Origin: Maribacter polysiphoniae
GTDB taxonomy: Bacteria > Bacteroidota > Bacteroidia > Flavobacteriales > Flavobacteriaceae
DNA: 64,000 nt
Direction of reading: 5' to 3'
Assembly (NCBI RefSeq): GCF_003148665.1
Contig: NZ_QGGQ01000002.1
Location: 620,001-684,000 of the forward strand
The position numbers were made by a program, and so were the translations under genes. Positions 21,001 through 28,854 of the stretch are shown here, piece by piece. The notes under the pieces are model-generated. The model ran no database searches. It had not been told where the DNA came from and saw only the letters and a list, made by a program, of their open reading frames with translations. How positions within the stretch are numbered: the stretch's first letter is position 1; every line of letters starts with the position of its first letter.

Positions 21001-21190
21001 GGAAAAATTAGGCATGCAAGCCTTAAGCCTTGGACTTTATGGTCGCAATCTATTCATGTGGAGACCAGCTGACAACGTGTACACCGATCCTGAATTCAAT
21101 TATTCATCCGGTAATGCTGTTGGTTTCGGTACAGATTCACAAACTCCACCAACTAGACAGTATGGTTTGACTTTAACAGCTAAATTCTAA
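18092..21190 (+). CDS. SusC/RagA family TonB-linked outer membrane protein, cassette 3
   Basis: TonB-dependent importer, 1032 residues from the ATG at 18092; the same open frame extends upstream to 18053 but that part overlaps the promoter. The product has signal peptide MKTNLSGIFTLLLAFVVHIS..A, carboxypeptidase-regulatory-like domain, LEEVIVTALGIERKPRE TonB-box region, a plug with ISVLKGANASALYGSDAANG, barrel and terminal ..TLTAKF. The N-terminal region is closest to that of cassette 2 (both carry GVNILIQNTT.GTQTDFDGNY). The barrel is shorter and distinct. It precedes its susD by only 9 bases. Confidence 0.95.
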   Translation: MKTNLSGIFTLLLAFVVHISFAQEKSISGNVTDPDGLPLPGVNILIQNTTHGTQTDFDGNYELKASVGQTLVFTYMGFKDATRTVGTSNTINLQMEEDAQALEEVIVTALGIERKPRELSYSVGKVDNEQLTQTRAVNTATAMVGKVSGMQINTISNGVNPSTRVVLRGNRSLLGNNQALIVVDGYPSSRDAFDRINPDDIAEISVLKGANASALYGSDAANGVVIIKTKSGEGKVSITFNSSVQQETVAFLPELQDEFGVGGFPDGTLWPLENVAWGPRFDGRMVDASETYEDGSVWQVPYSPIPGNHESFFQTGSTIRNGVSFSGGDEKSDFLFSLDHTLTDGAIPKDQYNRTNVRLKGSYDFGKLEVGGNLSFFRSHANTVTSGGHQERPLYWYILNTPLHIPINEVKDWKTGEFTRNEASYYAFYENPWFILDTQRAKTDRTEMTFIGNLKYDFTDWISASLRLGYTKYTSEYKEEHAGLSYAFELPNTYARIDEFNPSTYDSMYNSSRFNSDFIINFDKEISDSFSINANVGHNIRITDSKSINVEGLNLIIPDFYNISTRTGELDGDEARSDYRKVGVYSDVTFGFNDYLFLSATARNDWSSALPADNRSYFYPGAGISFVPTDAFEGLKGTLRYLKANFNWTKTGNDADPYVINNVFSAPTGFPYGSTTGLSLSGRDPDPDLNPEFTTSLEAGIEFAFFRDDRLSGSITGYQTNTTDQIVPINTSVTSGATSILTNLGEVENRGLEVDLKGTILKNKDFSWELAMNYALNSSEVISLTEGVDEIEIGSPYVDGPGYGAVVVAKVGESYPLLKTTDYERDELGRVIVGDDGDPLEASDLQIQGKTTPDYIVGLNTTVKYKGLSLYAVADYRTGHVFYNNVVDALEFTGLTQHSVTAGRQPFVFPNSVYADGTGGYVENNDRLTSGGGNAFWDVYGETKSNYVADASVLKLREISLSYSFDDVIVEKLGMQALSLGLYGRNLFMWRPADNVYTDPEFNYSSGNAVGFGTDSQTPPTRQYGLTLTAKF

Positions 21191-21199
21191 AAAAAAGTG

Positions 21200-22708
21200 A
21201 TGAAAAAAATATATAACATTTTAGACAAGAGCTTGCTGGTAATCGCCTTCGGCATTATCGCATCAAGCTGTAGTGACGACTTCTATGACGTCAATGAGAA
21301 TCCGAACGACCCCTCAATATCAACACCGATACAAACGCTTCCAGCGGCACAGGTGACTTTTGCTGAATTGAACGGGACTTCTATGACCTATGTTGGCAAT
21401 ATGTTCGTGTATAACTGGGCAACACCATCTAACTGGTCTGCTAACTCTGATTTTTTCAGATATAATGTTTCCAGTAGTTTTTATACCAACATATTTGAAA
21501 CGTCCTATGCTTCAATTTTCAAAAACCTAACTTACATTGAAAATTATGAAGATCCCACAGGAGCGGTTGATTATTCTTCTTATGATGTTATTGCCCAAAC
21601 GATCAAAGGTTTTCAGTATCAATATTTGGTAGACCTTTATGGCGATGTTCCTTTTACGGAAGCGAACCAACGGGCAGAAAACACTACACCCGTTTATGAT
21701 GATGCAGAAACGGTATACAAAAGCATTATCGATTCGTTGACCAGTGCGGCCAATCTAGCCTTGAACCTACCTGAAAATGCAGAAAATCCTGGTGACAGCG
21801 ATATCATTTTCGGAGGGGACATGGAAAAATGGGCTCAATTTGCAAACACCATAAAATTGCGAATGTTGGTAAGATTAAGCAACACAGGACAAGAAGCTTA
21901 CATTAAAGAGCAAATAGCTTTGATCGATGCCAATGGTGTTGGTTATATAACAGCTGACGTTATGGCTAATCCAGGATACTCGAAAAATGCTGATAAACAA
22001 AGTCCTTTTTACGACTATGCAGGATATGACGAAGGAGACGCTGAGACTAACCGTCATGATTACACTGTTGCCACTGATTACACCATAGATTACCTATCCT
22101 CTACCAATGACCCTCGAATTGGCTATTTATATAGCCCATCCGAAGACGCCGATGAATTCAAGGGTGTATGGCAAGCCATCAATCTTCCTGGTGAAGGATA
22201 TACCTCTGACGACTTATCAAAAATAGGAACAGGCCTAATCAAAAGCCCTACACAAGACCAACCCATTATGCTATTGGCCGAAGCCCTTTTAATACAGTCT
22301 GAAGCTATTGTCAGAGGGTATATTGATGGAAGTGATGCTGAGGCAAAACAATTGTACAATGATGCCATTACGGCTTCTTTTGAATATCTTGAAGTTGAAG
22401 ATGCTGCAACAGAAGCGGAAACTTACTACTCTCAAGGTGTTAAGAATGTAGGATGGGATACTTCCAGCGATAAAATCGAAGCTATTATTACGCAAAAATG
22501 GGTTATTCTTAACGGTACCAGTTCTATAGAATCATGGATTGAGAACACAAGAACCGGTTTCCCTGTAGACCTTCCTGTTTCAGGTGACTCTGATGGCATT
22601 CGCCCAGTAAGTCTACTATATCCTACTTCAGAATATTCTAGAAATAGCGAAAATGTACCTCCAACATCGCGAGAAGACGCTTTTACTAACTATCCATTCT
22701 GGAAATAA
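21200..22708 (+). CDS. SusD/RagB family nutrient-binding lipoprotein, cassette 3
   Basis: Partner of the preceding SusC. The start is taken at the ATG 21200; a GTG one codon upstream is also in frame. The 502 residues carry a lipoprotein signal ending IIASSC followed by SDDFYDVNENPNDPS, the SusD N-terminal signature. An IKGFQYQYLVDLYGDVPFTEA helix-loop, FANTIKLRMLVRLS, a QPIMLLAEALLIQSEA helix and the C-terminal TRTGFP and SLLYPTSEYSRNSENVP motifs follow. Of the RagB-like/SusD_2 type by appearance. Cargo unknown. Confidence 0.93.
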   Translation: MKKIYNILDKSLLVIAFGIIASSCSDDFYDVNENPNDPSISTPIQTLPAAQVTFAELNGTSMTYVGNMFVYNWATPSNWSANSDFFRYNVSSSFYTNIFETSYASIFKNLTYIENYEDPTGAVDYSSYDVIAQTIKGFQYQYLVDLYGDVPFTEANQRAENTTPVYDDAETVYKSIIDSLTSAANLALNLPENAENPGDSDIIFGGDMEKWAQFANTIKLRMLVRLSNTGQEAYIKEQIALIDANGVGYITADVMANPGYSKNADKQSPFYDYAGYDEGDAETNRHDYTVATDYTIDYLSSTNDPRIGYLYSPSEDADEFKGVWQAINLPGEGYTSDDLSKIGTGLIKSPTQDQPIMLLAEALLIQSEAIVRGYIDGSDAEAKQLYNDAITASFEYLEVEDAATEAETYYSQGVKNVGWDTSSDKIEAIITQKWVILNGTSSIESWIENTRTGFPVDLPVSGDSDGIRPVSLLYPTSEYSRNSENVPPTSREDAFTNYPFWK

Positions 22709-22719
22709 ACTTAAGAAAA

Positions 22720-23505
22720 ATGAAAAACATAATTAGAAAAATAACATTTATCCTTGCATCGGTTGTCGTAGCAGCCTTTAACTCCTCTTGTGATGCATTA
22801 TTGGATCAAGATGAAACCGACTTCGGAAAAGGACCCATAGTGGTTCAATTTCCTGATGCAGCTATTTCCAGTAACTTCCTTCAAGATGGTAGCGGTGCTG
22901 TATATGCGTATGAAGTACCTATTGAGTATTTCGGTGAAGATGGCCTCCCTTTAGACAAAGACGTAACTTTCTCTATTGCGGTTGATGCGACGAGTTCTAC
23001 TGCCGTTGAAGGAACTGAATTCAGTTTGGATCAAACTGAATTCACAATTCCGGCAGGATCTAATACGGCCAGTGCGGTTATAATGGTTAACTCTGCTAAT
23101 TTAGATTCTAACGACCCTAAAGAAGCCGTAATTCAAATAGTGAGTTCTTCTGAAACGGTATCTAGCAATAAAAATAAAATTGCAATAACCCTTCAAGCTA
23201 TTTGCCCATCCAATTTAGAGGGAACCTACAGATACCTCAATGGTGTTGATAGGGAAGTAACCATCACAAGTACTGGTACAGGTACATATACCGTAAGTGC
23301 TGATAACGCCTTTACCTCTGAATACTCCTTTAATATTTCAGATATATGTAATTCCCTGACCGTTACTGGAGGGTTCCTTGATGATAACTTTGGAATTGGA
23401 GTCTCTGGAACAGGAAGTGTAGATCCGGATACTGGCACCATCACTATTTATTACACTGCTGATGGTTATCTTGATAACCGTGAAATGATACTGGAAAAAC
23501 TATAA
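22720..23505 (+). CDS. Surface lipoprotein, Calx-beta-like, cassette 3
   Basis: Third gene of cassette 3, 11 bases after susD. The 261-residue product has an N-terminal signal ending FNSSC, followed by DALLDQDETD. Residues about 35-160 form a Calx-beta/DUF1735-like domain (VEGTEFSLDQTEFTIPAGSN). The C-terminal domain opens with ICPSNLEGTYRY, matching the layout of the cassette-1 protein at 9166 (FCP...LEGTY). The two are therefore probably homologous in architecture despite low identity. Function is probably accessory ligand binding at the surface; not established. Confidence 0.72.
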   Translation: MKNIIRKITFILASVVVAAFNSSCDALLDQDETDFGKGPIVVQFPDAAISSNFLQDGSGAVYAYEVPIEYFGEDGLPLDKDVTFSIAVDATSSTAVEGTEFSLDQTEFTIPAGSNTASAVIMVNSANLDSNDPKEAVIQIVSSSETVSSNKNKIAITLQAICPSNLEGTYRYLNGVDREVTITSTGTGTYTVSADNAFTSEYSFNISDICNSLTVTGGFLDDNFGIGVSGTGSVDPDTGTITIYYTADGYLDNREMILEKL

Positions 23506-23528
23506 ATTAGTATTTTCATACCTACAAC

Positions 23529-23563
23529 AAAAGAGGTAAGCCTTTAAAGCTTGCCTCTTTTTA
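23529..23563 (+). terminator. Terminator of SusCD cassette 3
   Basis: Stem AAAGAGGTAAGC (from 23529/23530) with GCTTGCCTCTTT (23549-23560), one G-T pair and a short loop, followed by T residues to 23562. It begins 24 bases after the last cassette gene. Confidence 0.8.
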
Positions 23564-23594
23564 CTTTATAAAGACTTTGTAGTCATTTTTGCCC

Positions 23595-23602
23595 TAACTT
23601 TG
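23595..23602 (+). promoter_or_regulatory. Promoter -7 box of rlmB
   Basis: TAACTTTG is a full match to TAnnTTTG, 38 bases before the rlmB ATG and just after the cassette-3 terminator. The nearest TTTG upstream (23576-23579) is only 15 bases away, so the -33 part is weak. Confidence 0.45.
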
Positions 23603-23640
23603 CAAGTATCATAAAAGCGATTTAGGCAATTTAATTTACT

Positions 23641-24378
23641 ATGGAAAAACCCACCCAAATTTACGGTATCAGAGCCATCATCGAAGCGATCAATGCCGGT
23701 GAGACCATTGATAAGATCTTTATTCAAAAAGGACTTAAAGGTGATTTATCCAAGGAATTGGAAGGCCTCATCCGTAAAAACGGAATAAACGTTTCATATG
23801 TTCCGCCTGAGAAATTATACAGACTTACCAAAAACAACCACCAGGGGGTTATCGCAAACATTTCACCGATTACCTTCTACGAACTTGAGACCCTAGTCGA
23901 AAAGGTAATAGAAAACAAAGAAGCCCCTTTATTCCTATTGCTCGACCAACTTTCCGATGTTCGTAATTTCGGGGCCATTATAAGAACTGCGGAATGTACA
24001 GGTGTTGACGGCATCATTATCCAGAAGAAAGGTGCTGCACCCGTGACTGCGGATACCATCAAAACCTCTGCCGGGGCGGCCTTTAAAGTTCCTATTGCGA
24101 AAGTGGACCATATTAAGGATGCCGTTTATTATCTTCAAGCTTCCGGAGTCTCCGTAACGGTTGCCACTGAAAAAACCACCAAAACCATTTATGATGTTTC
24201 TTTTAAGGAGCCCACTGCCATCGTAATGGGTTCCGAAGACAAAGGTGTTTCCCCTTCTGTGATCAAAGCAGCCGACCAAACCGCCAAGCTTCCATTACTG
24301 GGTGAGATAGGATCATTGAATGTCTCCGTTGCCTGTGGTGTATTCCTTTACGAAGTGGTTCGACAAAGAATGGATTGA
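23641..24378 (+). CDS. rlmB: 23S rRNA (guanosine-2'-O-)-methyltransferase RlmB
   Basis: SpoU-class (SPOUT fold) methyltransferase that 2'-O-methylates G2251 (E. coli numbering) in the 23S rRNA P loop using S-adenosylmethionine. The 245 residues comprise an N-terminal SpoU substrate-binding domain (YGIRAIIEAINAGETIDKIFIQ) and a catalytic domain with motif 1 DVRNFGAIIRTAECTGVDG, motif 2 IVMGSEDKGVSP and motif 3 KLPLLGEIGSLNVSVACGV. The arginine and asparagine needed in this family are present. The length is typical. The gene ends exactly where the convergent rhomboid gene ends, with no bases between the stops. Confidence 0.93.
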   Translation: MEKPTQIYGIRAIIEAINAGETIDKIFIQKGLKGDLSKELEGLIRKNGINVSYVPPEKLYRLTKNNHQGVIANISPITFYELETLVEKVIENKEAPLFLLLDQLSDVRNFGAIIRTAECTGVDGIIIQKKGAAPVTADTIKTSAGAAFKVPIAKVDHIKDAVYYLQASGVSVTVATEKTTKTIYDVSFKEPTAIVMGSEDKGVSPSVIKAADQTAKLPLLGEIGSLNVSVACGVFLYEVVRQRMD

Positions 24379-25152
24379 TCAATCTTTTGTCACATCCCTT
24401 CCTTCTTCCGGCTTGTAATGATAGGTAATTCGAATGGATTCATCTCCTTGGTCCATCATTTCGGGCTTTGTTTCGATAAAATTACCGTCTTCATCAAAGT
24501 GTTTTAAAAACTCGTCGGCCTCCTCATTATAATCCTCGTGTTCCCAATCGAACTTTTTGGGTGAGGGTGTTTTGGCCTTCATAAAAAAGGCAAGTAAAAG
24601 TCCGGCTATGAATCCGCCCAAATGTCCTTCCCACGATATACCGTCCTCAATGGGGAAAACATACCATAAAAGACTACCATAGATGAATACAACAACCAGT
24701 GAAAGTGCCACCAATCTGTAGTACTTTGAAAAAATACCTTTGAAAAATATAAAACTGGCCAATACGTAAATCATACCACTAGCCCCAATATGGTACGAAG
24801 ACCGCCCAACAAACCAGGTAAACAATCCCGAAAACAACAAACCATATACCAACACCCTAATGGCAATATCCTTATAGAAATAAAACAAGGATGCCGTTAA
24901 TATGGCCAACGGTATGGTGTTATTATATAAATGTTCGACCGAACCATGGATAAACGGACTTAGGAATATCCCCCTCAACCCTTTCAAGGTTCTGGGATAC
25001 ACCCCAAATTCATTGAAATTGGTATGCAACTGTAGCTCTAACCAAAAAACGGCCCATATCAAAATGACCCCTACCAAAGGAGCAACTACTACCGAGTTGG
25101 TGAACTTAAAATATTTACTTTCAGACATTCCTTCTAAATAACCTCTTGGCAT
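24379..25152 (-). CDS. Rhomboid family intramembrane serine protease
   Basis: Integral membrane protease cleaving transmembrane segments. The 257 residues contain about six hydrophobic segments. The GASG serine motif (Ser125 within HIGASGMIYV) and the partner histidine in WEGHLGGFIAGL (His177) provide the Ser-His dyad; an H(x)nN region (FIHGSVEHLYNN) gives the oxyanion asparagine and conserved His. A charged ~60-residue C-terminal tail is cytoplasmic by inference. A second in-frame ATG at 25128 (MSESKYFKF) could be the true start; the first eight residues add little. Substrates unknown. It is convergent with rlmB. Confidence 0.88.
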   Translation of the reverse strand: MPRGYLEGMSESKYFKFTNSVVVAPLVGVILIWAVFWLELQLHTNFNEFGVYPRTLKGLRGIFLSPFIHGSVEHLYNNTIPLAILTASLFYFYKDIAIRVLVYGLLFSGLFTWFVGRSSYHIGASGMIYVLASFIFFKGIFSKYYRLVALSLVVVFIYGSLLWYVFPIEDGISWEGHLGGFIAGLLLAFFMKAKTPSPKKFDWEHEDYNEEADEFLKHFDEDGNFIETKPEMMDQGDESIRITYHYKPEEGRDVTKD

Positions 25153-25278
25153 TCAAAAAACCTACCACAATCCACAAACATGTTAAATTGTCATTTATTC
25201 ACTATGCAATACTCAATTTGTTTACAATACCATATACTTAGAAACGGCTCAATCACAACTTTGTTTTAAATTTACCTT

Positions 25279-26556
25279 ATGAATGAACCATTGGCAGAAA
25301 GGGTACGCCCAAAAACCTTAGAGGACTATATCAGCCAAAACCATTTGGTCGGTGAGCAGGGTTCTTTGACCCACCAAATTAAAAAAGGAATAATTCCATC
25401 CTTAATACTATGGGGGCCTCCAGGAACCGGAAAGACCACTTTGGCCAATATCATAGCCCATGAGAGCAAAAGACCGTTCTATACCCTAAGCGCCATCAAT
25501 AGTGGTGTTAAGGATATTCGAGAGGTAATTGATAAGGCCAAACAAAGTGGTGGACTCTTCACGTCTAAGAATCCAATCTTATTTATTGACGAGATCCATA
25601 GGTTCAGTAAGTCGCAACAGGATTCCCTATTGGGTGCGGTGGAAAAAGGCTGGGTAACCCTCATTGGGGCCACTACGGAAAATCCAAGTTTTGAAGTAAT
25701 TCCCGCCTTATTGTCCCGTTGCCAAGTGTATGTTCTGAACGCCTTTGGCAAAGAAGACCTAGAAGCCCTTCTGGCAAGAGCCATGGAACAGGATACTTTC
25801 CTGAAATCAAAAAAAATAAAGCTTAAGGAAACCGAGGCTTTATTGCGATTATCGGGTGGCGATGGCCGAAAACTATTGAACATCTTTGAATTGGTGGTCA
25901 ATTCGGAACAGTCGGACACCATTACCATCACAGACAAGTCCGTTTTAAGTAAAGTACAAAGTAATACCGTCCTTTACGACAAAACGGGGGAACAGCATTA
26001 TGATATTATCTCGGCCTTTATCAAATCGATACGGGGAAGCGACCCCAATGGTGCCGTGTATTGGTTGGCGCGAATGATAGAAGGTGGGGAAGACATAAAG
26101 TTCATTGCCCGAAGAATGTTGATTTCCGCATCCGAAGACATAGGTCTTGCCAACCCTACGGCTTTGGTTATCGCCAATAACACCTTTCAGGCCGTAACGA
26201 CCATTGGCTACCCAGAAGCACGGATAATCCTAAGCCAATGTGCCATTTATCTGGCTACTTCAGCAAAAAGCAATGCCAGTTATATGGCCATCAATACGGC
26301 CCAGCAGACCGTTAAACAGACAGGCAACCTATCGGTGCCCCTACCCTTGCGCAATGCACCGACCAAATTGATGAAAGATTTGGGTTATGGCAAGGATTAC
26401 AAGTACGCCCATGAATATGAAAACAATTTCGTGGATGAAGAGTTTTTGCCAGAAGAGCTAAAAGGAACGAGCTTCTACAAACCGGGTAAAAACCCACGTG
26501 AAAATGCCATTGATGATTTTTTAAAAAAACGTTGGAAAGGCAAATATGATCTTTAG
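25279..26556 (+). CDS. rarA: Replication-associated recombination protein A (AAA+ ATPase, RarA/MgsA)
   Basis: Clamp-loader-like AAA+ ATPase acting at stalled replication forks. The 425 residues show the sensor region LAERVRPKTLEDYISQNHLVG, Walker A GPPGTGKTT at 46-54 and Walker B ILFIDEIHRF. They also show GATTENPSFEVIPALLSRCQVY, RMLISASEDIGLANPTAL and the C-terminal tetramerisation region with PLRNAPTKLMKDLGYGKDY. The length and all motifs are standard. Its 3' end overlaps by 4 bases the 3' end of the convergent gene at 26553. Confidence 0.95.
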   Translation: MNEPLAERVRPKTLEDYISQNHLVGEQGSLTHQIKKGIIPSLILWGPPGTGKTTLANIIAHESKRPFYTLSAINSGVKDIREVIDKAKQSGGLFTSKNPILFIDEIHRFSKSQQDSLLGAVEKGWVTLIGATTENPSFEVIPALLSRCQVYVLNAFGKEDLEALLARAMEQDTFLKSKKIKLKETEALLRLSGGDGRKLLNIFELVVNSEQSDTITITDKSVLSKVQSNTVLYDKTGEQHYDIISAFIKSIRGSDPNGAVYWLARMIEGGEDIKFIARRMLISASEDIGLANPTALVIANNTFQAVTTIGYPEARIILSQCAIYLATSAKSNASYMAINTAQQTVKQTGNLSVPLPLRNAPTKLMKDLGYGKDYKYAHEYENNFVDEEFLPEELKGTSFYKPGKNPRENAIDDFLKKRWKGKYDL

Positions 26557-27407
26557 AATTTTATATTCAATTCTTTAGTTGTCATGGTACCGTTGGTATT
26601 ATACTCCAAATACCATTTACCGTCTTTCTTAAATACCATACCATTGCCTCCGTTTTCGTTGGCCACTGAAAAAACATCGGGCATGGAAGTCCGATATATT
26701 TTTAAACGTATTTTAGGGGTACTATCTACAAGCTGATAACCGTTTTCTATTTCCTGGGCGTAAAGTATACCGGAATAATCTTCCTTTTCGGCCATTACCA
26801 CCGCTTCTACAGGCTCCGTTTTTTTAATATTTGACACCACTGGCTCCTTACTTTTGTACGCTTGGTTTTCAGGGGTGGCAACCTGCTGAACAACCGCAAC
26901 GTTAGGCTTGTTCTTAGGTTCAACTTGTTTCTCCATAACCTCTGTTACAACAACTGGCACGGAAACTTCCTCCGTTTCTGAAGGTGAATAGGCATAATTG
27001 GAGGCTTTGATCGTTGTAAAGGCCTCTGTCAATGCTTCCCTATATGAACTCTCATATTGTTTCTTCTTGCTGGTTCCCATTAGGGTCGTAAACACCTCTT
27101 TCGAAGCACAGTCCTTCAAGGTCAGCGATGTTTTAGTGGTGAACATTGAGGACTCATCATTGAGCAAAACCTGTAATCCCAAACAGCGATTCCGTTCCAG
27201 ATCAGGTGGCAGGGCATCATCATAAACAGCATCGAAACCATTCTGGATGAATAAATATTTGATCAACGTACTGGTTTTATATTGGTTTTCCTTTTTGAAG
27301 GCATCGAATTTTTTAGGCACGATAACATATTTATAGGCATTTAAATTTTCTTGGGAATACCCGTAGGATATACCAAAAACAACAAGTAATACGATAAGTT
27401 TTTTCAT
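26553..27407 (-). CDS. Conserved exported protein of unknown function
   Basis: The 284-residue product has signal peptide MKKLIVLLVVFGISYGYSQ. A first domain (about 25-130) with YKYVIVPKKFDAFKKENQY, a run of IKYLFIQNGFDA and LPPDLERNRC is followed by a Pro/Glu/Val-rich linker (about 140-205). A C-terminal domain (about 210-284) contains YAQEIENGYQLVDSTPKI and DGKWYLEYNTNG. I recognise the pattern as a protein common in flavobacteria but know no function. It lies 13 bases after the DUF5723 gene and is the last gene of a minus-strand run starting at radC. Periplasmic or outer-membrane-associated location is inferred from the signal and neighbours. Confidence 0.7.
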   Translation of the reverse strand: MKKLIVLLVVFGISYGYSQENLNAYKYVIVPKKFDAFKKENQYKTSTLIKYLFIQNGFDAVYDDALPPDLERNRCLGLQVLLNDESSMFTTKTSLTLKDCASKEVFTTLMGTSKKKQYESSYREALTEAFTTIKASNYAYSPSETEEVSVPVVVTEVMEKQVEPKNKPNVAVVQQVATPENQAYKSKEPVVSNIKKTEPVEAVVMAEKEDYSGILYAQEIENGYQLVDSTPKIRLKIYRTSMPDVFSVANENGGNGMVFKKDGKWYLEYNTNGTMTTKELNIKF

Positions 27408-27420
27408 GAAATCCGTTCTA

Positions 27421-28854
27421 TCATTTCTTACCCCAAGATATGATATTTAATCCGAATTGAAAAGATGTATAATTACTATCTGCTATATTCCTATAAGCGA
27501 GTAAATTATCTGCCATTAGATAGAAATTAACAGGGCCCACTTGAATACTTGCCCCTAAACCTATATTGGTAAATGTGAATTTATCGGCAGTATAGGTAGC
27601 TTTCATGGCCATAAAATTCCCAAACCTTCGCTGATAAAATGCCGTAATGGCACTTTGGGGACCTCTAGGCCTATTGATAACATAAAGTTGGCCACCTATA
27701 CTATTGCGATATTTGACCGCATTGGGACCTTTTCCACTCGTACGATAATCACAATCACATTGTGCCGAACCCTGCATGGGTTCCCCAAAATTATAACGAA
27801 TGGAACCGTATAGCTTGGTAGGCCTAAAAGTGAGATAACCCGTCGTTTCCTTTTCAAATGGAATAAACCCCTCTACATCATCCACTAGGTTTTGCCAAAA
27901 ATCCTGATTGGGATCTGACAGGGCATCGGGCAGTATGATCTCCATGCCTTCAATCGTTGCCTCACCTTGCAAAGAAAAATTCTCAACATCATTGGCATGA
28001 TAAATAAATCCAAGATCCAACAAACTACCGGTAACAACCGTTTGGGGATTTAAATAATACGTAAAGCCCAAATCGACACCCAGGCCGAGGTTTCCCCCGA
28101 ACAACCCTCTTTTAATAATCGTAGCGGGAACATTGTCATCATCCAAAGCATGATCGATGGCATTTACCCCAGAAGTCCTTAATTCAAGATCGGCGTTCAA
28201 GGTACTGGCATAAACATTGTTTTCACCTTCGGTCGTAACAAAATAGCCATCATTATTGACCGAATTGAAATCAAAGATACTGGAGTAGATCTTTCCCCTA
28301 GCCCCTAGGATCAAATCACTGCTTACTTTCTTGTTGACCCCAAAATGGAAAACATTGAGCATTTCACCCCGTGTCTTCAAATGGCTCAGGTCAAATCGTT
28401 GATTAAGTCGATCTGCATTTCCTTCGTAACCTAAAATGGCATAATCCCGAAACCAATACCCTATGGCATCACCCTCATTGTACAATCCAAAAGAATAAAA
28501 AACACTAGGATCCTTACCCCTGAATCCCCCGTTGAAGATCTCCACTTGATAGGTGCCACTCAACTCATCCTGAATCGACATTCCGTAGATAGCCCTATCA
28601 CGGACTTTATCATTGATATCAAGACCGTCATCCGCAAAAATATCATTGACCGAGATACCACTGGAACCGGCTTGAAAAGAAATACCAGATAAAGCAGGTA
28701 TACCGGCATACCATGAAAAATCGGTTTCCATACCAGGATTGATCATCAAAGCCTGGGGAACTTCCGTGAAATCATATAATAATTGTTTGTTCTGGGCATG
28801 CACAAAAAGCCCAGCCCATAACGCGGTTATGATAAAATATTTCCTAGCTATCAT
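27421..28854 (-). CDS. DUF5723 family outer-membrane-type protein
   Basis: The 477 residues begin with a signal peptide ending FVHAQ and continue with the PQALMINPGM.TDFSWYAGIPALSG-type N-terminus typical of DUF5723. The sequence alternates aromatic/glycine strands (GVNKKVSSDLILGARGKIYSS, NLGLGVDLGFTYYL, GLGASIQVGPVNFYLMADN), as expected of an outer-membrane beta-barrel of the PorV/FadL-like kind. A CDCDYR cluster (about residue 360) is unusual for a barrel loop. Its start overlaps the stop of the upstream lipoprotein gene by 4 bases, so the two are translationally coupled and may form a complex. Function unknown. Confidence 0.75.
   Translation of the reverse strand: MIARKYFIITALWAGLFVHAQNKQLLYDFTEVPQALMINPGMETDFSWYAGIPALSGISFQAGSSGISVNDIFADDGLDINDKVRDRAIYGMSIQDELSGTYQVEIFNGGFRGKDPSVFYSFGLYNEGDAIGYWFRDYAILGYEGNADRLNQRFDLSHLKTRGEMLNVFHFGVNKKVSSDLILGARGKIYSSIFDFNSVNNDGYFVTTEGENNVYASTLNADLELRTSGVNAIDHALDDDNVPATIIKRGLFGGNLGLGVDLGFTYYLNPQTVVTGSLLDLGFIYHANDVENFSLQGEATIEGMEIILPDALSDPNQDFWQNLVDDVEGFIPFEKETTGYLTFRPTKLYGSIRYNFGEPMQGSAQCDCDYRTSGKGPNAVKYRNSIGGQLYVINRPRGPQSAITAFYQRRFGNFMAMKATYTADKFTFTNIGLGASIQVGPVNFYLMADNLLAYRNIADSNYTSFQFGLNIISWGKK

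Noticed and set aside
4530-23505. Phase-variable invertible SusC shufflon
   Set aside because: All three SusC genes are in the same orientation, no inverted repeats or recombinase gene were seen; only direct-repeat recombination is possible.
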